In this document: positions 1-7,852 of the stretch, piece by piece
Position numbering within the stretch: position 1 is the first letter of the stretch
Layout of the letters: each line of letters opens with the position of its first letter
Assembly (NCBI GenBank): GCA_947177645.1
Contig: CAMWVJ010000022.1
Span: 1-9,310, forward strand
Direction of reading: 5' to 3'
Source: an uncultured Desulfovibrio sp.
GTDB taxonomy: Bacteria; Desulfobacterota; Desulfovibrionia; Desulfovibrionales; Desulfovibrionaceae
DNA: 9,310 nt
Translations under genes and position numbers: made by a program
Notes under the pieces: generated by a model
Told to the model about the DNA's origin: nothing
The model's database searches: none
The model's input: only the letters and a program-made list of their open reading frames with translations

Positions 1-304
1 GGGGGTCGCCGAGCACGGTGATGCGCCCGCCGGAGTTGAGCCAGCCCACATCAGCCGGCGCGGGTCCGCGCACGGTGATTTCCGTGCCCGGGAGCGCCAT
101 GGAGCCGACCCGCTGGCCCGGGTTCACGATCTCGAAGCGCAGGGCGTTGCCCTCGGTGTTCCAGAGCGGCCCCCCGATGTCGTGCTGGCCCGCGGCCTCG
201 ATGTAAAAGTCCGTCTCGCCCGCCTCCACCGCGCTTTTGATGCGCAGCAGAAGCTCGCGGGTGGACATGCGCTCGTGGCCCTCGACCGTTGAAATGAAGA
301 GCAT
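1..304 (-). CDS. Glutamate synthase GXGXG-domain subunit (archaeal-type GltB domain 3), 3' end off the window
   Basis: Only the first 101 codons are visible; the gene continues past the left edge. The protein begins MLFISTVEGHERMSTRELLL. Its glycine-rich turns, such as GQHDIGGPLWNT (residues 39-50) and GPAPADVGWLNSGGRITVLG (80-99), fit the right-handed beta-helix GXGXG domain that forms the C-terminus of classical GltB. In the split GOGAT of archaea and sulfate reducers it is a separate polypeptide. Its role there is structural: it packs against the synthase and amidotransferase parts and helps form the ammonia path. The ATG at 304 is preceded by GGGAGGAC about 4 bases upstream, and it lies 15 bases after the stop of the FMN subunit, so it is the third gene of a tight operon. 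The identification rests on domain pattern and gene order. The same domain also occurs in formylmethanofuran dehydrogenase subunit C, but the neighbours argue against that. Confidence 0.85.
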   Translation of the reverse strand, partial: MLFISTVEGHERMSTRELLLRIKSAVEAGETDFYIEAAGQHDIGGPLWNTEGNALRFEIVNPGQRVGSMALPGTEITVRGPAPADVGWLNSGGRITVLGDP

Positions 305-319
305 GCTGTCCTCCCGCTC

Positions 320-1996
320 CTAGCAGGCGTAGGCGATGCCGAGCCTGTCCGCCACGTCCCTGCGCGTGGCCACCAGCGCGTCGGCCCGGCCCACGGGGAG
401 CGCGCTGTTGCCCACCGGCGCCAGCAGCTTGCGCAGCTCCGCATCAAAGGCGCGCATGTAGTCCACGATGGCCTGCGCGCCCCTGTCCACATCGAGGCGG
501 CGCACGAGGCGCGGGTCCTGCGTGCAGATGCCCACCGGGCAATAGCCGGTGTTGCAGGCGTTGCAGCGACCGTGCTCGTTGCCCACGCAGCCGAGCAACT
601 GGAGCAGGAGGCGCCCGAGCACCACGCCGTCCGCGCCGAGGCAGACGAGCTTGAAGGCGTCCGCCGCGGCGTCGCCGTTCATGCCAATGCCGCCGCCCGC
701 CCAGAGCGGGATACGGCCCTGAAGCCCCGGCCCGGCCGCCGCGCGGTAGCAGTCGCGCACCACCGAGACCACCGGGTGCCCGGTGTGCTCCAGCGAGACG
801 GAATAGGCCGCGCCCGTGCCGCCGAGCATGCCGTCGAGGAAGAAGCCGCCGCAAATGTGGTACGGGTCGCGCAACAGGTTGTTATAGACCGCCACCGAGG
901 TGGCCGAGGCCGCGCACTTGACCGCCACGGGCACGCGGAAGCCGAAGGCCGCGTTCATGGAGAGGTGCATCTTCTGCACCGCCTCCTCGATGGAATAGAG
1001 GCCCTGATGGTTGGGCGGCGAATGCAGGGTGGCCCCGGGCACGCCCCGGATGGCCTGGATGTGCGGCGCCACCTTGGCCGCCGGGAGCAGGCCGCCGTCG
1101 CCGGGCTTGGCGCCCTGCCCCACCTTGATGAGCACGGCCGCCGGGTCGGCCTTCATGCGCGGCAGGCTCTCGATGATGCGGTTCCAGCCGAAGTGGCCGG
1201 AGGCGATCTGGAGGATGAAATACCTGAGCCGCTCGGATTCCAGCAGGCGCGTGGGCACCCCGCCCTCACCCGAGGACATGCGCACGGGGAGATGGCACTC
1301 CTCATTGAGCCAGGCCACGGCCAGCGCCAGGGCCTCCCAGGCGCGCGTGGAGAGCGCGCCGATGCTCATGTCGCTGAAGATGACGGGATAGATCCAGCGC
1401 ACGGGCGGCGTCTCGCCGGCGAGCACGAGGCGGCCGTCCTCCACCCTGAGGGGAAGCTCCCCGGGCCGCAGGAGGCGCCCCAGGGGCGAGCGCAGCTCAA
1501 AGGTGTGGCGCTCCGAATCCAGCGCCGGGTCGGTCATCTGGCTGATACGCCCGATGACCACGGCGTCCAGCGTGCGCTCGCGGGGCGGCGCCTCCACCAC
1601 GCTGCGGCCGCCGCGGCCGCCACGCCGCGCGGGCTCGCCGTGGGTGCGGGAGAGCACGGCCCAGCGGTTGTCGGGGTTGCGCACGGGCCGTATGGCCCCG
1701 GCCGGGCACACCTTTTCGCACATGCCGCAGCCCGTGCAGGCGTGGGCCGCTTCGGCCTTTTGCACGATGACCGGGCGCCCGTCCTCGCCCGCCTCCTTGC
1801 GCGCTTCCCGCTCGGCCGCGCTGGCTCCGGCCGGCGGGAGCTTCGCCTCGATGGCCCCGAAGGTACAGGCCGCCGTGCAGGCCCCGCAGAGCACGCAACG
1901 GCCCGCATCGTGCCGCACGAGCCAGGGCAGGTCATTGACGGAGACGGCCTGCGCGGCCACCTCCCCTCTCGGGGCCTTGCGCTTCACTGGAGCCAT
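320..1996 (-). CDS. gltB: Glutamate synthase, FMN-binding synthase subunit with N-terminal 2x[4Fe-4S] ferredoxin domain
   Basis: A 558-residue cytoplasmic enzyme that makes glutamate from 2-oxoglutarate and ammonia released by the amidotransferase partner. Residues 30-105 carry two ferredoxin motifs: C34-x2-C37-x2-C40-x3-C44, and C87-x2-C90-x2-C93-x3-C97-P. The FMN-dependent synthase barrel follows (about 195-525), with SDMSIGALS (208-216), SSGEGG (241-246), KVGQGAKPGDGGLLPAAKV (291-309) and HSPPNHQGLYSIEE (325-338). These correspond to the GEMSFGALS, NSGEGG, QGAKPGEGG and SPPPHHDIYSIEDL stretches of classical GltB. The cysteine-rich CNACNTGYCPVGICTQ (478-493) matches the region holding the 3Fe-4S cluster. 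The ATG at 1996 was chosen because GGAG lies 8 bases upstream and it overlaps the end of the amidotransferase gene by only 13 bases. A longer in-frame extension to 2170 merely mirrors that gene. The first ferredoxin motif ends C-T rather than the usual C-P, and 42 residues separate the two motifs. Confidence 0.93.
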   Translation of the reverse strand: MAPVKRKAPRGEVAAQAVSVNDLPWLVRHDAGRCVLCGACTAACTFGAIEAKLPPAGASAAEREARKEAGEDGRPVIVQKAEAAHACTGCGMCEKVCPAGAIRPVRNPDNRWAVLSRTHGEPARRGGRGGRSVVEAPPRERTLDAVVIGRISQMTDPALDSERHTFELRSPLGRLLRPGELPLRVEDGRLVLAGETPPVRWIYPVIFSDMSIGALSTRAWEALALAVAWLNEECHLPVRMSSGEGGVPTRLLESERLRYFILQIASGHFGWNRIIESLPRMKADPAAVLIKVGQGAKPGDGGLLPAAKVAPHIQAIRGVPGATLHSPPNHQGLYSIEEAVQKMHLSMNAAFGFRVPVAVKCAASATSVAVYNNLLRDPYHICGGFFLDGMLGGTGAAYSVSLEHTGHPVVSVVRDCYRAAAGPGLQGRIPLWAGGGIGMNGDAAADAFKLVCLGADGVVLGRLLLQLLGCVGNEHGRCNACNTGYCPVGICTQDPRLVRRLDVDRGAQAIVDYMRAFDAELRKLLAPVGNSALPVGRADALVATRRDVADRLGIAYAC

Positions 1997-3090
1997 CGCT
2001 GCAGCTCCAGGCCATTGTCCACCACCACGAGCTCGCGCTCGCCGGGATAGATGTCCTTTTCCTTGTCGCGCGCAGGCAATATTGCGTTCAACGCGCACAC
2101 TTCCGAGGCCATGGCCACCATGTCGCCGTCCCCCCCGATAACCAGCGGGCGCAGTTTCTTGGCGTCGCAACAGGCGAGCATCTTGCCGTCCGGCAAAAGC
2201 CCGATGATGGCGTTGGGGCCGTTGATCTCAAGCTGCGCCAGCGACTCGCGGATGAGCCCCAGCACCTCGCCGTCCTCCCGGCTGGCGGCCTCGGCGGCGG
2301 GGAGCGGCGTGAGCACATGCTTGTAATAGGTGAGCGGCCAGCCGAGCTCGCGATGCACATAGTGCAGGGTGTAGAGCAGGCACTGCGAGTCGGACTCGAA
2401 GCCCGTGTAGCCCCGGTGCAGCGACTGCTGGAATTCCCGGTTGCGCGTGAACAGGGTGTTCTCGCCATTGGCGCAAAGCGTGTGCCCCTGCAAGAAGAAG
2501 GGATGCGCCGCATAACGCACGATGCCGTAATTGGTGTTCTGCCGGCACTGGGCCACGATGTTGCGGGCGACGAGGCGCCCGTCATCGTCCCAGAGGCGGA
2601 AATAGGCCGCGATGTCCGCCGGGTCGCCGATTTCCTTCAGCGTGAGCACATCCGGCCAGAAGGAATACACATAGCCCGCGTCGTGCTCCTCAAGCAGGCG
2701 GCGCAGGGCGAGGCGCGTGTCGAGCAGCAGTTCCTCACGGTCTTTCTGGCCGCGATAGCGGTAGACCTCGGGCCAGTCATAGTTGCTGAACACATAGCGC
2801 GGCATGGCCGCCATGTTCAGCCCGGCGCGATTGTCCACCTCGGGCACCCACTGGGCGAGCTGCACGAAGCCCAGGGCCGCCATGTGGTCGGCGACGAGCC
2901 GCAGGCCCTCGGGCGTTGTGGCCAGCGAGAGCAGGGGCGTCTCCTTGTAATGGCTGAAGGCGCCCTCAAGATCCTGCATGACGAGCGCGAAGCCGGAATT
3001 GTCGTGCCCTTCCTGCTGGGGCAGCATGAGCCGGAGCGCCAGCGAGGGCGGCACGGCCTCCCGGCACTTGATGGAGCCTATCCTGCACAT
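1984..3090 (-). CDS. Glutamate synthase, class II glutamine amidotransferase subunit (archaeal-type GltB domain 1)
   Basis: A 368-residue class II (Ntn-type) amidotransferase that hydrolyses glutamine and hands ammonia to the FMN synthase subunit encoded just downstream. The start ATG at 3090 puts Cys at position 2 (MCRIGSIK); after removal of Met this would be the nucleophile, and GGGAGGA lies 6 bases upstream. An in-frame extension to 3177 would bury Cys2 and translate through an inverted repeat, so it was rejected. Other family features are GHDNSGFA (28-35), HPFFLQGHTLCANGENTLFT (196-215) holding the NGE substrate/oxyanion loop at 208-210, SDSQ (233-236) and KKLRPLVIGGDGDMVAMASE (311-330). 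The C-terminus overlaps the next gene by 13 bases, suggesting translational coupling. It lies first in the GOGAT operon, about 410 bases after glnN. Other class II amidotransferases (PurF, GlmS) are much less likely given the partners. Confidence 0.92.
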   Translation of the reverse strand: MCRIGSIKCREAVPPSLALRLMLPQQEGHDNSGFALVMQDLEGAFSHYKETPLLSLATTPEGLRLVADHMAALGFVQLAQWVPEVDNRAGLNMAAMPRYVFSNYDWPEVYRYRGQKDREELLLDTRLALRRLLEEHDAGYVYSFWPDVLTLKEIGDPADIAAYFRLWDDDGRLVARNIVAQCRQNTNYGIVRYAAHPFFLQGHTLCANGENTLFTRNREFQQSLHRGYTGFESDSQCLLYTLHYVHRELGWPLTYYKHVLTPLPAAEAASREDGEVLGLIRESLAQLEINGPNAIIGLLPDGKMLACCDAKKLRPLVIGGDGDMVAMASEVCALNAILPARDKEKDIYPGERELVVVDNGLELQRWLQ

Positions 3091-3113
3091 GACGAATCCT
3101 CCCTGCCGCACCG

Positions 3114-3165
3114 GCGCATGAAAGTATCCCTGCGGAGCATGCCCGCCCGGGATACTTTCATGCGC
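3114..3165 (-). repeat. Perfect 17-bp inverted repeat upstream of the GOGAT operon
   Basis: GCGCATGAAAGTATCCC (3114-3130) is repeated exactly in inverted form as GGGATACTTTCATGCGC (3149-3165), with 18 bases between. It ends 24 bases before the amidotransferase start codon and 11 bases before its ribosome-binding site. As RNA it would form a very stable 17-bp stem in the leader. As DNA it could be a paired operator. No T-tract follows on the minus strand, so it is not an ordinary intrinsic terminator. Confidence 0.9.
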
Positions 3166-3179
3166 GCGTCTTGGCAAGC

Positions 3180-3196
3180 AAAACCGCGCGGGTTTT
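3180..3196. repeat. Small hairpin AAAACC-N5-GGTTTT
   Basis: A 6-bp stem with a GCGCG loop. On the plus strand it is followed by a T-rich run (TTTTCTTTCTTTAG) and on the minus strand by GGTTTTGC. It resembles a weak bidirectional terminator, or a pause site in the leader of the GOGAT operon. The low GC content of the stem makes termination doubtful. Confidence 0.35.
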
Positions 3197-3286
3197 CTTT
3201 CTTTAGACTGGGCTTTGTCATCCCGGCGAGTTGATGGTGCGCCTGTGCTGCACGGGTGACGCCGAAATTATCCGTCAAAAACAGCC

Positions 3287-3382
3287 TTTTCACTGCTGGC
3301 AGCGTCAGAGAAAAATTTTCTCGGTCGAGTACTTAAGTACACTCCCGTCGAAAATTTTTATCTTCCTTGCCAGCAGTGAAAA
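3287..3382. repeat. 96-base imperfect palindrome (long hairpin) between glnN and the GOGAT operon
   Basis: The outer arms TTTTCACTGCTGGCA (3287-3301) and TGCCAGCAGTGAAAA (3368-3382) are a perfect 15-bp inverted repeat. Nested inside are AAAAATTTTC (3311-3320) against GAAAATTTTT (3350-3359), and at the centre the 12-bp palindrome GTACTTAAGTAC (3329-3340). The stretch is clearly more AT-rich than the genes around it. On the minus strand the stem is followed after 5 bases by TTTTT (3281-3277), so it may end glnN transcripts. However, the arms have T on the 5' side and A on the 3' side, which is not the classical terminator layout. It could also be a small repeat element or a structured RNA. Confidence 0.85.
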
Positions 3383-3499
3383 ATCTTATTTTTTAGGATT
3401 CTTCCGGCACCAGCACCCGTCTTCCGCTGCGCTCCAGACGGAATTAAGGAATATCCTGTCAACTGCCTGGTACAACATCTCTTTTGCCTTCCTCGCGCC

Positions 3500-5686
<2,187 letters not shown>

Positions 5687-5783
5687 GAGAAAACTCCTTT
5701 GCAAGGGATGGGTGCGGCCGGCCGCAGGGCGCGGGGCGCCAGGGGGGTGGCACCCGCGCAAGACGACAGCCGGCCGGCACAAG
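5687..5783 (-). promoter_or_regulatory. GC-rich structured leader of glnN
   Basis: If transcription begins near 5782, the leader is about 97 bases. It holds GGGTGC (5710-5715), able to pair with GCACCC (5750-5755) and enclosing GGCGC/GCGCC (5728-5732/5736-5740). It also contains the self-complementary GCGGCCGGCCGC (5714-5725), which would compete with the outer pairing, and GCCGGCCGGC (5769-5778). The run ends about 10 bases before the AAAGGAG ribosome-binding site. This suggests several alternative stems, but such pairings are also expected by chance in very GC-rich DNA. I recognise no known riboswitch class. Confidence 0.35.
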
Positions 5784-5793
5784 GCCCCTTGGG

Positions 5794-5809
5794 GCATAAA
5801 GCATGCCAG
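5794..5809 (-). promoter_or_regulatory. Sigma54 (RpoN) -24/-12 promoter of glnN
   Basis: The minus strand reads CTGGCATGCTTTATGC. Against the consensus YTGGCACG-N4-TTGC, the -24 element TGGCA, the following G, exact spacing and TGC of the -12 element all match. The mismatches are T for C in the -24 box and A for the first T of the -12 box. The invariant GG (5807-5806) and GC (5795-5794) are exactly 10 bases apart. Predicted transcription start is near 5782. Placement just upstream of a glutamine synthetase, and beside a sigma54 activator gene, strongly favours function. Confidence 0.68.
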
Positions 5810-5827
5810 CGGCGGCGGAAGGCGCCC

Positions 5828-5842
5828 GTATTATTCTAATAC
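5828..5842. promoter_or_regulatory. Operator-like dyad GTATTA-TTC-TAATAC
   Basis: A perfect 6-bp inverted repeat with a 3-base spacer, about 20 bases upstream of the sigma54 -24 box. On the minus strand it overlaps TAGAAT (5838-5833), which with TTTCTT 17 bases further upstream could be a weak sigma70 promoter. It may be a repressor or IHF-like site between enhancer and promoter. The function is a guess. Confidence 0.3.
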
Positions 5843-5923
5843 GCTGGTTTTACTAAAGAAATTTCTCTTCTACCGAAAATTCCCGCGCGAAAATCCCGTG
5901 TACGCGGCACAATGCGGGGAGAA

Positions 5924-5943
5924 AAACGACAAAAATGTCGTTT
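5924..5943. promoter_or_regulatory. Dyad AAACGACA-AAAA-TGTCGTTT, candidate enhancer (UAS) or terminator
   Basis: A perfect 8-bp inverted repeat with a 4-base AT spacer, centred about 150 bases upstream of the predicted glnN start, a normal distance for a sigma54 activator site. A second occurrence of the 12-base core CGACAAAAATGT lies at 6138-6149 with one arm partly degraded. On the minus strand the stem runs into TTTTT, so weak termination of transcripts from the activator gene is an alternative reading. It does not match the classical NifA site TGT-N10-ACA. Confidence 0.45.
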
Positions 5944-6225
5944 ATTGCTTCGCCTGCGGCTTAAAAGACGGCGACACAAGGAAAACTCAGAAAAAAATCT
6001 TCATAAATCCATAGAGATAGAGGAATCACAGCCAAAATATACTTTTTGGTAGCTTTTTGGGATGCTGAGCCGGTAACGGCGCCCGCGCAGCATGCCAGAA
6101 GGCTGGCAGCAGCGCCCCGGAAAAGCCTGCAAAAAATCGACAAAAATGTGGAATCTTGATGCGGCACGAGCGGGGTGGGCACTTCGGAAGGAGGCACGGC
6201 AGGCGCGCGGGCATGGCCGCCTCGT

Positions 6226-7788
6226 TCAGGAAAGCGGCCTTTTCCCCTCCCGGAAGGTCTTGTAGCTGAGACCGTATTTTTTCAGGCGCAGGGCCATGAC
6301 CCGCTCGGTGAGGCCGAGCGCGGCCGCGGCGTTGCCCATGTGGCCGGCGCAGGCGGCAAGCGCCTCCACGATGCTCGCGCGCTCCACCTCTTCCAGGCGC
6401 TCGGCGAGGCTTCCCGCCGGAAGAGGCGCAGCCGGGCGCCCTCCAGCGGACGCGGGCGCGGCGCCCCCGTGCAGGGCCGGGGGCAAATGCTGCGGTAAGA
6501 CCACGCGCTCGGGCCCCAGAAGGAGCGCGGCGCGCTCCATGACGTTTTGCAGCTCGCGCACATTGCCCGGCCACGCATAGCGCTGGAGCATGTCCATGAC
6601 GGCGAGCGAAAGGTGCGCGGGCCCGCGTCCGCCCCCGGCGAAGCGGCCGAGAAAATGCGCGGCCAGGGGCAGGATGTCCTCCGGGCGTTCCCGGAGTGGG
6701 GGCAGGCAGAGCGGAAAGACATTGAGCCGGTAAAAGAGGTCGCGGCGGAAGGCGCCGGCTTCCACCATCCGCTCGAGGTCGCGGTTGGTGGCCGTGATGA
6801 TGCGCACGTCCGCCCGCAAAGTCTCCATGCCACCCAGGCGCTCAAAGGCGCGCTCTTGGAGCACCCGCAGGAGCTTGGCCTGCGTGGCCGGCGCGAGCTC
6901 GCCCACCTCGTCCAGAAAGAGCGTGCCGCCGGCGGCCAGCTCGAAGCGGCCCTTGCGCGTCTGGGCCGCGCCCGTGAAGGCGCCGCGCTCATGGCCGAAA
7001 AGCTCGCTCTCCATGAGGCTTTCCGGCAGCGCCGCGCAGTTGAGCGACACAAAGGGCCCTGCCGCGCGCGGGCTCGCCGCGTGGATGGCGCGGGCGGCCA
7101 GCTCCTTGCCCGTGCCGGATTCGCCCTGAAGCAGCACCGTGGCCGGCGAAGGCCCCACTTGGGCTATCTGGGCATAGACCACGTGCATGGCCTCGGAATT
7201 GCCCACAAAACCGGCCGGACGCCCGGCAGACGGCGCGGCCTCGGCCATGCGGTCCTGGCTTTCCAGCGCCGTGTGCGCGAGTAGGGCGGCGATGACCTGC
7301 AAGAGGTGCAGCTCGTCTTCCAGCGTGCCCGCATCCGTGCTGTGCTGGTCCACCGAGAGCGCGCCCACCACCTGGTCATGCAGCCGGATGGGCACGCAGA
7401 GGAAGGACACCCTTTCGCGCGTGAGGTCGCGCGAGCGCGTCTTGTTGAGAAAAAGCGGCTCGGAGCCCGCGTCGCAGACGCACATGGCGCGGCCGCTGGC
7501 GATGACGCGGCCCGTGACCCCCTCCCCCTGCAGATAGCGGCCGCGGCGGCGCTCCGCCGGGTTGAGGCCAAAGGCGGCGCTGGTGCGGATCTCGCCGCTC
7601 TTGGGGTCAACGAGCGTGACCATGGCGTGGATGATGGGCAAATGCTCCGCCATGAGCGCCAGCGCGCGCTCAAGGCTCTGCGCCACATCGCCCGCGCTGT
7701 TGACGAGCGTTGTCAGCTCGCGCAGGAGCGCAAGCTGCGATGCGGGCGCGAGCGGGGCGCCGGCAGGGTCGGCAAGGGGCTTGGGCAT
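6226..7788 (-). CDS. Sigma54-dependent transcriptional activator, NifA-like (GAF, AAA+, Fis-type HTH)
   Basis: A 520-residue activator that would bind an upstream enhancer and remodel sigma54-RNA polymerase by ATP hydrolysis. A GAF sensor domain (about 15-178, with YLQGEGVTGRVIASGRAMCV at 85-104) precedes the AAA+ domain. That domain carries Walker A GESGTGKE (222-229), the sigma54-contact loop GAFTGA (269-274), Walker B GGTLFLDE (287-294), the region around RRDLFYRLNVFPL (348-360) and WPGNVREL (406-413). A C-terminal Fis-type helix-turn-helix (MGNAAAALGLTERVMALRLK, 484-503) follows a Pro/Ala linker. No receiver domain is present, so it is not NtrC. The cysteine motif of oxygen-sensitive NifA between AAA+ and HTH is absent. 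The ATG at 7788 lacks a clear ribosome-binding site; upstream candidates at 7887 (ATG) or 7908 (TTG) would translate the end of truA in another frame and give an unlikely Pro-rich start. Its target is unknown; glnN is the obvious candidate. Confidence 0.9.
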   Translation of the reverse strand: MPKPLADPAGAPLAPASQLALLRELTTLVNSAGDVAQSLERALALMAEHLPIIHAMVTLVDPKSGEIRTSAAFGLNPAERRRGRYLQGEGVTGRVIASGRAMCVCDAGSEPLFLNKTRSRDLTRERVSFLCVPIRLHDQVVGALSVDQHSTDAGTLEDELHLLQVIAALLAHTALESQDRMAEAAPSAGRPAGFVGNSEAMHVVYAQIAQVGPSPATVLLQGESGTGKELAARAIHAASPRAAGPFVSLNCAALPESLMESELFGHERGAFTGAAQTRKGRFELAAGGTLFLDEVGELAPATQAKLLRVLQERAFERLGGMETLRADVRIITATNRDLERMVEAGAFRRDLFYRLNVFPLCLPPLRERPEDILPLAAHFLGRFAGGGRGPAHLSLAVMDMLQRYAWPGNVRELQNVMERAALLLGPERVVLPQHLPPALHGGAAPASAGGRPAAPLPAGSLAERLEEVERASIVEALAACAGHMGNAAAALGLTERVMALRLKKYGLSYKTFREGKRPLS

Positions 7789-7852
7789 GCGGCAGGCTAT
7801 CGCAGGCGAAGTCCGCAGGCAAGGGAGGCGCGTGGGAGAGGAACGCGGGATC

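Larger units (their letters stand above)
3091..3499 (-). promoter_or_regulatory. Intergenic control region between glnN and the GOGAT operon
   Basis: This 409-base gap holds no credible gene: short frames here have no ribosome-binding site or recognisable product. In transcription order it contains a weak hairpin (3417-3441, CCGTCT/AGACGG), a large AT-rich palindrome (3287-3382), a small hairpin (3180-3196), a perfect 17-bp inverted repeat (3114-3165), then the ribosome-binding site of the amidotransferase gene (GGGAGGA, 3097-3103). Two weak promoter guesses exist on the minus strand: a -10-like GATAAT at 3272-3267 without a good -35, and TTGCCA (3177-3172) with a 17-base spacer to TATCCC (3154-3149), which would overlap the inverted repeat. 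No convincing sigma54 element was found. Whether GOGAT has its own promoter or is read through from glnN is not decided by the sequence. Confidence 0.5.
5687..6225 (-). promoter_or_regulatory. Intergenic region between the sigma54 activator gene and glnN
   Basis: This 539-base stretch has no supportable gene. Frames crossing it lack ribosome-binding sites or are extensions of mirror frames. The part nearest glnN is GC-rich (leader and sigma54 promoter). The middle, about 5825-6060, is AT-rich and contains the dyads GTATTA-TTC-TAATAC (5828-5842) and AAACGACA-N4-TGTCGTTT (5924-5943) and the repeats CTTTTTGG (6042-6049 and 6053-6060). Beyond that lie a TGCCAG-AAGG-CTGGCA hairpin (6093-6108) and a partial second copy of the CGACAAAAATGT motif (6138-6149). 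No classical GC-stem plus U-tract terminator follows the activator gene. Confidence 0.6.

Noticed and set aside
572..2050. A 492-codon plus-strand open frame opposite the FMN glutamate synthase gene
   Set aside because: Mirror frame of a gene with clear ferredoxin and GOGAT motifs; no recognisable domains and low-complexity composition.
2317..3234. A 305-codon plus-strand open frame opposite the amidotransferase gene
   Set aside because: Antisense shadow of a gene with clear class II amidotransferase motifs; its tail only runs through the inverted repeat.
3417..3441. CCGTCT/AGACGG hairpin just after glnN as its terminator
   Set aside because: Only 6 bp with a 13-base loop, and no T-tract follows on the minus strand.
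3457..3462. TTGACA on the minus strand after glnN, a perfect -35 box
   Set aside because: No acceptable -10 hexamer occurs at 15-19 bases downstream; TTAATT is only 9 bases away.
5758..5771. A second GG-N10-GC match (GGCTGTCGTCTTGC, minus strand) upstream of glnN
   Set aside because: The -24 box deviates from TGGCAC at several positions; the element at 5794-5809 is much closer to consensus, and this one would start inside the leader.
6093..6108. TGCCAG-AAGG-CTGGCA hairpin as terminator of the sigma54 activator gene
   Set aside because: No run of T follows on the minus strand; it remains an unexplained small stem.
5961..6197. Minus-strand frame of 78 codons with a Cys/Ala-rich segment between the activator gene and glnN
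   Set aside because: No ribosome-binding site, no recognisable domain, and it covers repeats and dyads better explained as control DNA.
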